Origin: Ephemerocybe angulata
Lineage: Eukaryota > Basidiomycota > Agaricomycetes > Agaricales > Psathyrellaceae
Reading direction: 5' to 3'
Length of the DNA: 64,000 nucleotides
Assembly (NCBI GenBank): GCA_013368325.1
Contig: JAACJK010000011.1
Span: 280,228-344,227 of the forward strand
Part shown: positions 44,730-54,104 of the stretch, one piece after another
Position numbering within the stretch: position 1 is the stretch's first letter
Layout of the letters: the number at the start of each line of letters is the position of its first letter
Program-made: the position numbers and the translations under genes
The notes under the pieces: generated by a model
Told to the model about the DNA's origin: nothing
The model's database searches: none
Seen by the model: the letters and a program-made list of their open reading frames with translations, nothing else

Positions 44730-47064
44730 CTTAAAGAAAGTAGGGTGCAGGGGCGAGGGTGGTAGGAGGAATTCAAGATGCGCTCAGCGCCGGTAGTGTA
44801 GTAAGGGGAGGGACTGTGGGTGAGACCAGCTGACGGATGGGAGAACAACCTGGACTACTATTTATGATTCTTCAACTGCCAAGGCCAACTGCGAAACGAC
44901 AAAGGGTGATTTGGTAACATCACCGCAGTGTCCAAGTCTGCGGGGATTTTTTGATTAAGATCCACATTTATTCGGCATTATAATCACTGCGTACATAATT
45001 TCCTGGGAACAAGGATATTCTGTAGTCACCATCTACATCGGGGGTTTAGTGCTCAAATGAGCCAATCTTATAAACCAATACACTCTGCTATAATCACAGA
45101 TCACATATGAAAAGCCTGTAAGTCTTCTAGGGTCCTTGACATACTTATAGAAAGGTGGGTAAGCGTGGTGGAAAGTCCCACCGGTCTCAGGAGTACTGAG
45201 TATGATATTATAAAGGATAGGCGACCTCAGAGTGGGAGAGTTGACCTCCACTACTTGCGCTATCCTCGGGATGACTGCGATATCTCCCTATCGCCCCATA
45301 TCATGGTTCACATCGAGGCGGAGCTTGCCATGTTCGACAGCCTCGGCTAGATGAGGATGGTTTGTCTCTCGCTGAACCATGGTATATTGATGGTATACAT
45401 GGACAAACCCCGCTGTTCATATATAGGTGGGTATGCATGGGGAATGAGTGCATTGACACCCGCCTTGTTGAAGGTGACATTGTGACCATCAAAATTGGAA
45501 AGATGGCTTATGCTGCTTTCGCTGCCATAATGGCGATGGTGATAGCTCCATACTCAGGTATGTCAAGCACCTCAGTGAGGCGAATCATGTCTTGATGGTC
45601 CGCATCGGCGCTTACTTTGCCAATGATGGCCACCCTCAGGTATGTGACAATGGTATCTCTCTCGTTGAACTATGACTCGCATGGCAAATCATGCCCCGAT
45701 GGTCCGCATTGGCGCTTACTTTGGCAATGATGGCCACCCTCAGGTATGTGACAACGGTATCTCTGTCGTTGAACTATGACTCGCATGGCGAATCATGCCC
45801 TGATGGTCCGCATCGGCGCTTACTTTGCCAATGATGGCCACCCTCAGGTATGTGACAACGGTATCTCTCTCATTGAACTATGACTCGCCTGGCAAATCAT
45901 GCCCTGATATGAAGAGCACCTCCGTATCTTTTGCCTCCTTGACCTGGCCATGTATAGCAGGGTAGGGGTGATGGAAAGCAACATCAGCGTCAGTCTTGCG
46001 GAGAATGGTGAAATGAAGGATTAGTGGCCTCGTGATGAGCTAGGTGAGTTCTTTCGCTGCAACCGTGCTGACAATTATATTTCCTTGACCCAGCGGGCAA
46101 TCATTATTGGAATTGTCAACGGCTGTCTGAATTGGAAATCCGACGACGGGGTGACAACCCGTGAAACTGAGGCGGTTCTGGACCACTGGCGTACTTGGGG
46201 TTACACATGCTGCAGAGCTGAGAAAGTGTTGAAGAATGATGTTGTGATATACCGCTTCACTAGAATATGTGCGGTGACTATGGACACCCAACTTTCAACA
46301 GATTATCATATCCTTCCAAAACTTTAAGGTTCGTCATAATGGAGGAGAGGGGGTCGGCTGCAAAGCTAAGGCAGCTTGTGGACAGGATGAGAGGCACAAT
46401 GATGAAGGAGGGTATCACAAAAGCCGGCCAGAGAGCGTCGATCAATTAATGGACCTCAGCATGCCTGAGACACCGGGAGGGAGAGTTGACATGTATTCGT
46501 AAAGGTTATGCCATGCTCCAGGACGGAGGTCAATATATCATACCAAGATTCATTCAGCGGGGGCAAATAAGCAATCGCAAGAAAGGAGGAACTTGAAACC
46601 CAATATCTGTATTCCACACGGCGTCTTGCCACGTCTGAATAGGACATGGACATAGTCAGCCATCGACCTGGCCAGCAAGCTCATATATGTAACTTGTCTC
46701 CATGTTCCAAATAATGACGAGGAGGGCCAGGCAAACATGTATCCGGCAGGCGCTTAGTTACCGGCACCTGTCTCAAAAATGAGTCAAAGATTGACGGAAA
46801 GAGAGCAATCATTGATCTACTAGTACGTCAGGTCATAAACATGTAAAATGGGTTTCTACTATAATAAGACCCCTAAAGATGAATTTCCGCAAGCCCCAGA
46901 CAAACTCCTAATCAGGGCCGGTGGCAACAATTTAGTCGTCGTTTTGCAAGTGATGGTGAGCTGCGGAGAGACGCACCATCGACAGAATCAGAGATCTGGG
47001 GCGTAGCTAGTAGTGAGAAGATGCGCCTGAGATCCCTTGTAAGTTTACAGGCACCCGTTGCAAA
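44730..47064. other. No gene recognised (contains a tandem repeat)
   Basis: 2.3 kb with short frames only (for example 46085-46327) and no family that I can name. It holds the 104-bp tandem repeat listed separately. Possibly relic coding sequence. Confidence 0.45.
45594..45905. repeat. Tandem repeat, three units of 104 bp
   Basis: GATGGTCCGCAT starts units at 45594, 45698 and 45802; each contains GCGCTTACTTTG, ATGATGGCCACCCTCAGG and GTTGAACTATGACTCGC or a close variant. Units differ by few bases, so the amplification is fairly young. Confidence 0.85.
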
Positions 47065-48354
47065 TCAAATCACTGACTCGTTCCACCAATTGAAAAGAGA
47101 TTCCACCTCCTCATGCTCTTCGGGGTCGTTTAAAAGCTCAAGAATGGACCTATAGAAGTCCACAAACTCTGTATCTTTGTCCTCGCGGCAAATAAGTGTT
47201 CTGGAGCTCAGAGCAAAGCAGATCTTTCGCGTGTGTCAGATCGAGTTAGCGGACAGCAGAAACTCGGTTACCTGTGCAGAAGTGTACGCCAGAGCGGCAG
47301 GGGTGACGTGAGTCATCTCGTAATCTTCGTCAGTGGCTCTGATATATGGAGCGAATATATGCTCGAAGCCCTAAAGCAAGCTCTTGTGAAGTGTCAGTAA
47401 ACCACGGGGGTGGCGGCTGCTCACCTTAACCAAGAGCTGACTTCTGAAGAGCCCGTTCCATAGCCACTCTCGATCAATTTCTTCGTTTTCCCACAGAAAT
47501 CTTGGCCAATGTTCACCGCCAACGACGATTTCATTTGTACGCAGCTTGGTTCGGATACTGACGGGGAGGGTCAAATTCAAGAGATAGCCCAGAAGTATGA
47601 TGGGTCAAGGGCTTACTCTTGGTCATTCCAATCGAGACCCATTGGGCAAAGAAGGAACCCTGTGCGATCATGGTGGAACCCTCGGCCTGTTTTGACGCCT
47701 TTGTCTAGAGGTGGCTCCAAGACTCGGGCCCCGGAAGGAATAATCCAGTCCAGGATACTACCTTTGAGGCTCTTACAATCATAAGCGCGTCCAAGTAGGA
47801 GACCTCTATGTAGCTTAGGTACGGGCGCTTTAGTTAGTCTATGGGTTAGATTGCCTTTTGAGACTCACTGTAGCTGCAATCTTGATGCCGTCCTCCTCAC
47901 TTTCGGCATTCACGAGTGCCTCCTCGAGTCCCGGGCTCGTGGATAAGAGCTGTTCATATAGATACAGTTGATGTGCATCCCTAAACCGTCGTGGTTAACC
48001 TTTCGTTCTGACTTACTTATACAAGGAGGGCGCCATACTTGTGTGCCTCCGAGAGAGGTTTCTCGCTTTCAATGAGGCCCAAAGCCACCAGTGCGCGGAT
48101 ATTGGAGAATGCAGAGACCGTCCGACAGAAGTACTGCCCGGATCGAATGAATCTTTTCATTTTCTCGTTTCTAGTGAAGTCAGTGAAAGAACTCCTACTC
48201 AAGGGAGAGCATACGGTTGCGGCCTAATACTAAGGGCTAAGGTGGAAGGACTTCCGTCAGTCTTGTGCGTGTCTTGCTCCATGGAAACTTCAGCCATTTC
48301 GTGCACAACGTCCTGAGTGATGGGGGTGGGAGAGAAAAGAGAATAGAAATCCAT
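47065..48354 (-). CDS. DUF6698-type protein (Agaricomycete family of unknown function)
   Basis: Multi-exon minus-strand gene from the ATG at 48354 (MDFYSLFSPTPITQDVVHEM) to a stop at 47067-47065. Recognisable blocks in order: KMKRFIRSGQYFCRTVSAFS, ALVALGLIESEKPLSEAHK, YLYEQLLSTSPGLEEALVNA, LNLPVSIRTKLRTNEIVVGG, EHWPRFLWENEEIDREWLWN, GLFRSQLLVK, then DFYRSILELLNDPEEHEEVE and SLFNWWNESVI. The last blocks match the C-terminal part of the DUF6698 family as I remember it. Exon borders were not all resolved and I cannot rule out a lesion in the middle. Function unknown. A truncated paralogue follows at 48905. Confidence 0.58.
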
Positions 48355-48904
48355 AGCTGACGAGCATTTCGCTTATATTAGAACTCAGCAAGTCATTTCA
48401 ATGCTAGACAAGTCATATACCCTACCCAGGGTTGCGCTGACTTGCAAATAGGTTGGGCTGAGTCAGTCACGATATCTCCGAGTCGTCTGCGTGACTGTCC
48501 GCCCTACGTCTTGCCACCAGTGTGCCACCTCACGACGGCGCTGTTAGGCCTGAGATCTGAGATGTTACTTTCAAAGACATTCAGGATTAGCGACAAGAGC
48601 TGCTGATCAACAAATCTAACGCAATGTTATGTAAGGCGGGGGATGTGTACTACGACAGACCGGTAGAACTGCGGGGCAACGATTTGAATAATAAGATGGC
48701 TATATGAGCGATCGTAAATGAATCCAGTAATAGACTATCAATTGGTGTTACTAGCAGCGTTCGAGTTAGCGAGTGCCAATCTGCGCTGCTTAATTCTGGC
48801 GAGTGCGCTGTTGTTGGGGGCCAGGTGCCTCGAAGTCGAAAGGACGGGAATATGCGTCTAGGCCCGCTGTTAGTTTCACCCCTTATCCTGGTTAAGCGAG
48901 ATAC
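48355..48904. other. No gene recognised
   Basis: Promoter-side spacer between the two DUF6698 genes. No coding frame supported. Confidence 0.4.
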
Positions 48905-49147
48905 CTACTGGTTCCACCAGTTTAACAGGGGTTTGACCTGGTCCTGCTCCTCGGGGTCCTCGAGAAGTTCAAGGATTGAGGTATAGAAGGTTTCAGAGTC
49001 CGTTTCCCTGTCCGTTCGCGAGAAAGTAGACGCAGAGCTCAGCGCAAAACGGATCTTCAATGTGGTAAGATACGAAAGAATAAAGATTGGTGAGGGCTTC
49101 CTCACCTGCGTGAACGCATACGCCAGAGAGGCGGGAGTGACACGCGT
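48905..49147 (-). pseudogene. DUF6698-type gene, 3' end only, cut by the LTR element
   Basis: Reads TRVTPASLAYAFTQV, a 50-nt intron, then RFALSSASTFSRTDRETDSE, TFYTSILELLEDPEEQDQVK and PLLNWWNQ with a stop at 48905-48907. It aligns with the end of the neighbour (ILELLNDPEEHEEVESLFNW). The coding frame stops being host sequence at 49147/49148, exactly where the 5' LTR begins, so the N-terminal part should lie beyond the 3' LTR, outside the window. Confidence 0.7.
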
Positions 49148-50530
49148 TGATGCGCCTTCAGCGCGTCTACCCACTAAAAATCGCGATTTACCTTAATAAA
49201 TACGCGATTCCCACTGCATATCATCTATCAAAAGACCTGCACCAACATAAAGGGGAACGAGAGTCAGAGCCGAGCCCAGAGCTGCTGACTTAGCCTCTCT
49301 GACCTACGCGCGGGACTACGAGAGGTGGTGAGTAGCCTCAAGCGGGTAAGACCTACCTTCGCGAGACACTTGCTACTTTAAAGAGACACGCGCGGGACAA
49401 CTATGGGATCGACTTGGCAAGTAACGGACATAGGCAGAGTAGTGCGTATCAATGGGAAGCCCCCTACCCATCCCTTCGTATCTCGCGAGAACACTCTCGC
49501 CACACCCAGAGTCGAGAGATCACCGTGGCATCAGTAATCGAGAGGGATTGCACCCGAGCCCCTGATAAGCGCCGGAGTATAGCTCCCGCGCGACTTGATC
49601 TTCACGAGAGGTGGCACGCCGAGAGGTCGATCACACCTCGAGATGTTCGCAATCAGACCACCTCTCGGGAAAGTTCTGGGATCGCCGTCGGCTGAGGGGA
49701 GAACTCGGTACAGGCACCCGCGTGTAACACAGGGGAAGCGGAACCGGCACAACTTAAGCGCCCCAGGATTCCCTTGCCCGGATATCGGATGGATCATCCG
49801 CGGCTCCACTCTATCAGAGGGGAACCACAATCAGAGATAAGAATAGGTCGTCCCACACGAGACGGGTGGCGCGGCGTGTACGAAGAAGTCGGTTGGTGGC
49901 AACGGCACAGTCTTGGGTATTTACCCGGGCGCTAATTGGCCTTGAGTTCAACCTCGAGAGGTCTTCCCTCCTATCTCTATGTTTCACTTGGACTGTTTCG
50001 GAATGTATCGTGATCGCATGTGTTTTTCATCTGTTTGTCTTCGAGCTTGTTTGTAAATATTCGGCATGTACTTAAGTCTCGCGAGTAGTTTAGAGAAAAT
50101 CAGTTACCCCCCAGTTTTCATCTTTCAAGTCTCTAAGTCAAAGTCTAAAGTCTAGCCGTCGCGCTATCTGTCTGTCTGTCTGTCTGGTCGTCGTGCCAAT
50201 TGTCTTTAAGTTTTCTGTTCCTTTTGCGAAGCTCTCGAGCCTAGTGAAAGCCCTCTCGTGGTAGCGACCTCGTCCTCCCGAGACCCCACCCTCTCATCGA
50301 GAACCTATATCACCCCGAAGCGCGGTCGAGTCTAGAACTCCCCTTCAAACTTGCTAGTTGCGAGTACCTTAGAGTCGACCTAGTCCTCTAGTCCAATACA
50401 TTACTTTGCCCGCTCTACCTCGAGCGAGTCGCCCCTCAGCTACCCTAGTGTGGTTGTGTGTGTGTTGTGTGTTGTGTTTGTTGTTTTGGTTAGAGGCGTG
50501 TTTGGCTCTTAGCCCCGTAGCCGCACATCA
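49148..50530 (+). repeat. 5' LTR
   Basis: Starts TGATGCGCC and ends ATCA, two bases before the primer-binding site. Aligns with 62712-64000 over the whole visible part. The start is fixed by the loss of host coding sequence at 49147; the end is inferred from the TGG of the primer site. Confidence 0.87.
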
Positions 50531-50532
50531 TC

Positions 50533-50550
50533 TGGAGCCCACCGCGAGGG
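50533..50550 (+). other. Primer-binding site
   Basis: TGGAGCCCACCGCGAGGG directly after the 5' LTR; begins with TGG, complementary to a tRNA CCA end. I could not name the tRNA. Confidence 0.65.
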
Positions 50551-51090
50551 GGAGTCAGAATCGATCAAAGCTTCATTCGTGATCAAGCTCTCGAGCGAGA
50601 TCCGTTTGTCCGTTTCAGATAGTAAACGAGTTCTATCAACATAGCGTCGAGAAGACCTGTGCTTGATAAAGGAAAAGGAGTAGAGCGACCCAGGAAGAAC
50701 CCAGTTCTCCCTAGTCAACCCGTTGGAACCCAACCGTCCGTTCGCGCGCGAACGAGAACAGCTGTTGCCGAAGCAGGAACAGAACTAGTTGCCTTTGATA
50801 ACTATCCCAGACCAGGGACAAGTTTCCAAGCACCTACGAACGCGAAAGCGAGAAGCAGCAGAGTCGTACCACCGGCTGTACCTCCTACCAGAACCCGCCA
50901 AGTCGCCCCGTTCACGAGAGGAAAACCTCGAACTACCGCACTCGCGCTAGCCTCGAAATCCAATCGCGTAGAACCCGCGCGCAATCCGAGACCAGAGAGT
51001 AGAGAAAGTTCGCAATCCACGAACTCCAGTCGCAGACGCCGTAGAAACCGCAGACATTCGAGTAGCAGTCAATTATCAACGACCCCTACC

Positions 51091-52524
51091 ATGGCTGGCG
51101 AACAAGCGCGAATCCGAGCCCTCGATCCTGATGCCACTGGCGAAGGATTCCCTGGGCTCCCTATGTCGAATAAAAACTTCCCGAATAGTTATTCCGCGAA
51201 TCGTCCTAAGTACGATTCTACGAAACCAGAGGAGTTCCTAGAGTATGTGAGACAAGTAGAGGATGTGATCAGCGCATGCGAAATCATCCCGGATCGCTTG
51301 AAGAAGAAGGCATTGGTTCACTTCCGAGATGTGTCGGAACAGAGTCTCGGGACAACGCTACCTGAATATAAAACGGGTACCTACGCGGAGTTCAAAGAGA
51401 AACTGTTCTTGTACCATCCTACAGCAGCACTGCAGAACCGTGGCAGTTTAGCCAGGATCCAGTTGTTGTGCGCGAGGCACCAAGGGATAGGTCTAGACGC
51501 GAGTCATACCTTATTGCAGTTCGCGCTGAAGTTCAGGGCCGAGGCAGCGAAACTCGAGAAGCATCTCATGAGCAACAATGAATTGGTTAACCTTTTCTTG
51601 GGCGCGTTAGATGAGCCTTTCCGTACGAAAGCATGGGAGGTACTCTCGAAGGAAGCCGAAACGGATGACACCCTGGAAGTCGTTGCAGGAGAGAAGATCA
51701 TTCCGTTTGACCGATGGATCTCGTGTGCTGAAAAGTTGGCGGTTCAGAGAGAACGCTTTGGAGAAAGGTTCGGAGGAAAGAAGGGAGGTATCTTGGCTAA
51801 ACCCTCGGTCGTCTCTGCCACCCCGAGCACTCCAGCAGTGAATCCCGCGGCCCCATCTAAGTTGTACGAGCCCGGTTGGAACGACGAGCCCACTGTGAAA
51901 GTCGAGTACGAGGACCTCAAACACCGAGTTCTGCAGGGAGTGAGTTCTTTGCTAGACCAGAAATTGAGTGCCATCGATAAAAAGATGATCTCTCGGGATG
52001 CCTACATGGAAACTCAACTCGAGGAATTGCGCGCTGGTCAAGGACGCGCTGACAAGTTCATGCGCCAGCCCAACAACTTCGCGGTTGCAACTCAGCAGAA
52101 CAATCCAGGCTCGAGAGGGGGCTTTGGATTCGGAAACAATACGAGAGGACCACCTCCCAGCGCGGGGTCGATTTGCTACTACTGTAATGGACAGGGTCAC
52201 TTCGCGAACGACTGTCAAGCCAAGCAGAAACATATCAGCGAAGGCAAGATTGTATCGGGACCGGATGGGACCTTCGACAAGCATGGTAATCGCCTGCGCA
52301 ATATGCCCGGCACCTCCTTGAAAGAGGTAGTAGACAAACTGCCCATGCCCACGGCTAGCCAGAACGTCCAGCACTACTATGATGACAGTGCGGACTATGT
52401 GCGCGATCAGTTCCATCAAGCGCCGTACCAGGAATCAGAAATGATTACTCGGGACGAAATGAACATTCTGCGAGACGAGATTTATCATCTGAGTTCCTTA
52501 AGGGAACAAGGATCGTCCGCGTGA
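51091..52524 (+). CDS. gag: Gag polyprotein (in-frame TGA at 52522)
   Basis: The ATG at 51091 begins MAGEQARIRALDPDATGEGF. The same frame is open upstream to about 50659 with a basic, serine-rich stretch, so an earlier non-ATG or spliced start is possible. Retrotransposon gag core: YDSTKPEEFLEYVRQVEDVI and ALVHFRDVSEQSLG. A CCHC zinc knuckle, CYYCNGQGHFANDC, packages RNA. The frame hits TGA at 52522-52524 but continues with good coding character to 52740 (KELQQEQKRSNQLMSQLVAA). The TGA is therefore probably a mutation or a readthrough codon. Confidence 0.85.
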   Translation: MAGEQARIRALDPDATGEGFPGLPMSNKNFPNSYSANRPKYDSTKPEEFLEYVRQVEDVISACEIIPDRLKKKALVHFRDVSEQSLGTTLPEYKTGTYAEFKEKLFLYHPTAALQNRGSLARIQLLCARHQGIGLDASHTLLQFALKFRAEAAKLEKHLMSNNELVNLFLGALDEPFRTKAWEVLSKEAETDDTLEVVAGEKIIPFDRWISCAEKLAVQRERFGERFGGKKGGILAKPSVVSATPSTPAVNPAAPSKLYEPGWNDEPTVKVEYEDLKHRVLQGVSSLLDQKLSAIDKKMISRDAYMETQLEELRAGQGRADKFMRQPNNFAVATQQNNPGSRGGFGFGNNTRGPPPSAGSICYYCNGQGHFANDCQAKQKHISEGKIVSGPDGTFDKHGNRLRNMPGTSLKEVVDKLPMPTASQNVQHYYDDSADYVRDQFHQAPYQESEMITRDEMNILRDEIYHLSSLREQGSSA

Positions 52525-52740
52525 GCCAAGAACATGCAGCCACAGGCCCAGTTCGTACAGAAACCAGTGGTCGAGCCTTGGAAGGAGCTCCAGCAGGAGC
52601 AGAAGCGGAGCAATCAATTGATGTCCCAATTAGTCGCGGCACTTACCCCGATGGTTGGGAGGAATCAATTCCCTTTGCAGACGCGGTCTGGAGCGAACCA
52701 AGGTGGCGAGGATGATGAGGGTTTTCTCAGCGACCAGTGA
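52525..52740 (+). CDS. Gag C-terminal extension
   Basis: Same frame as gag after the TGA: glutamine-rich helix (VEPWKELQQEQKRSNQLMSQ), then GEDDEGFLSDQ and a stop at 52738-52740. A slippery heptamer lies 12 bases before the stop. Confidence 0.6.
   Translation, partial: AKNMQPQAQFVQKPVVEPWKELQQEQKRSNQLMSQLVAALTPMVGRNQFPLQTRSGANQGGEDDEGFLSDQ
52719..52725 (+). promoter_or_regulatory. Candidate -1 frameshift site, gag to protease
   Basis: GGGTTTT with the gag frame cutting it as G GGT TTT, the canonical X XXY YYZ pattern. A slip of one base back enters the protease frame (GGG TTT TCT CAG), which is open from here. The gag stop follows at 52738. Confidence 0.6.
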
Positions 52741-54104
52741 AGGACACTGCCGTCGCGAAAAGAACCGTTGGTCGCGACAAGGCAAGCCCGGAGGTGCGTA
52801 ACAACAAACCCAGCAGAAAAGCCACGGTAGAGGATGAGGAAGACGATGAGGATGAGGAGCCAATAAAGAGAGGGCCGCCGTCAGGAGTAAAGAAGGTCTT
52901 TAATCCGCGAGCACCTCGAGGAGTGCGGTTCGAAACGGTAGAAGTTGGGGGGACGAGTCAAGCGGCGCCTAAGTTGAAAGACCGGCCCTTTGTACTAGTA
53001 CCACCACTCAAAACGACTCCGTTGAAAACACCAACCCGCGAGGATGTACAGCAAGGGAGAGAAGGTCGTTCCGATCCTAAAACAGCGTTGCCTCGCTTAG
53101 AGAAGAAGGGACCCGCGTATCAGCACAAGGCGCCTATTGAGGAAGCCGAGTCGCTGAGCCGCATCATGGAGGAGTTACTGAGTACGAGGTTCACTACGAG
53201 TCTTAAGGATTTGGCAAGCATTTCGGCACCTGCCCGCGAGTACTTGAAAAAGATGATAACCAAGAAGAAGATTGCGATTGATAATAAGGAAAAAGCCTCA
53301 GATCTCGAGTACCAAATCATCGCTCTCATTGACTTGATGTCTACTGAGTACAAAGCTCGCGCGGTACAAATGTGCAACATCTTAGAGGCAGAAGAGGAGT
53401 TGGGCGAAATGGAGATCCCCGATCCTGAAAGAGAAGAAGAGGAAGAACCCGGGACTGTAAGAGTTGAACAAGTCTTCATGCAGTTGGAAGAGCTGCCTCC
53501 CGCGCAAGTCTTTCTGGCACAAGGAATTCCATCGGTACCCGACGGAGCCTTCGTAGTTAGTGACCCCGTGGAGCAGTATCTAAATTCATTGGAAGATGGG
53601 GAAGAGCCGCGGCCAATTCTGGTAGCGCGTGAATCCGTGTCTCTGAGAACTGTCTACCCGAGTATCAATAAATCGGGTAAGGTAGAAGTCCTCTTGGATA
53701 CGGGCTCCCAGATCTGTTCCATGGATGCAGATGTGGCGAGACGTCTGGGAATCTCTTTCGATCCAGATATCGTCATTCACCTCCAATCCGCCAACCGAAC
53801 GACAGAAAAGACTCTAGGTCTGGCTAGAAACATCGAGTTCGACTTCGATGGAGTAACGGCATATATCCAGCTTCACATCATTCGCCGTCCAGCGTATGAT
53901 GTTCTTCTCGGGAGACCTTTCGGCGTCGCTATGTCAAGCGAGGTCAAGAACAACACCCGCGGCGAGCAGCAGATCACACTCTGCGATCCCAACACGGGCA
54001 AGAGGATTACCATTGCCACCAGCCCTCGAGGCAAACCACCCCCGCACGTTAGAAAAGAGATGCTTGACGCTCAAGAAGTAAATTTTCGAGCCTCGAGGAT
54101 CTGA
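52719..54104 (+). CDS. Protease-region ORF (aspartic protease)
   Basis: Frame -1 relative to gag, open from the slippery site to TGA at 54102-54104. The N-terminal part is basic and acidic low complexity. A helical segment follows (DLEYQIIALIDLMSTEYKAR), then a retropepsin-like domain with VEVLLDTGSQICSMDADVAR as the active-site DTG and YDVLLGRPFGVAMSS as the second hallmark. It would process the polyprotein. There is no ATG near the start, consistent with expression by frameshifting. Confidence 0.82.
   Translation, partial: GFSQRPVKDTAVAKRTVGRDKASPEVRNNKPSRKATVEDEEDDEDEEPIKRGPPSGVKKVFNPRAPRGVRFETVEVGGTSQAAPKLKDRPFVLVPPLKTTPLKTPTREDVQQGREGRSDPKTALPRLEKKGPAYQHKAPIEEAESLSRIMEELLSTRFTTSLKDLASISAPAREYLKKMITKKKIAIDNKEKASDLEYQIIALIDLMSTEYKARAVQMCNILEAEEELGEMEIPDPEREEEEEPGTVRVEQVFMQLEELPPAQVFLAQGIPSVPDGAFVVSDPVEQYLNSLEDGEEPRPILVARESVSLRTVYPSINKSGKVEVLLDTGSQICSMDADVARRLGISFDPDIVIHLQSANRTTEKTLGLARNIEFDFDGVTAYIQLHIIRRPAYDVLLGRPFGVAMSSEVKNNTRGEQQITLCDPNTGKRITIATSPRGKPPPHVRKEMLDAQEVNFRASRI
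54080..54086 (+). promoter_or_regulatory. Candidate -1 frameshift site, protease to pol
   Basis: AAATTTT read as A AAT TTT in the protease frame (GTA AAT TTT), again X XXY YYZ. Slipping back one base gives AAA TTT TCG, which is the pol frame, open without stop into the reverse transcriptase. The protease stop follows at 54102. Confidence 0.62.

Noticed and set aside
46085..46327. 80-residue frame as a gene
   Set aside because: Isolated, no family resemblance, no supporting splice structure.
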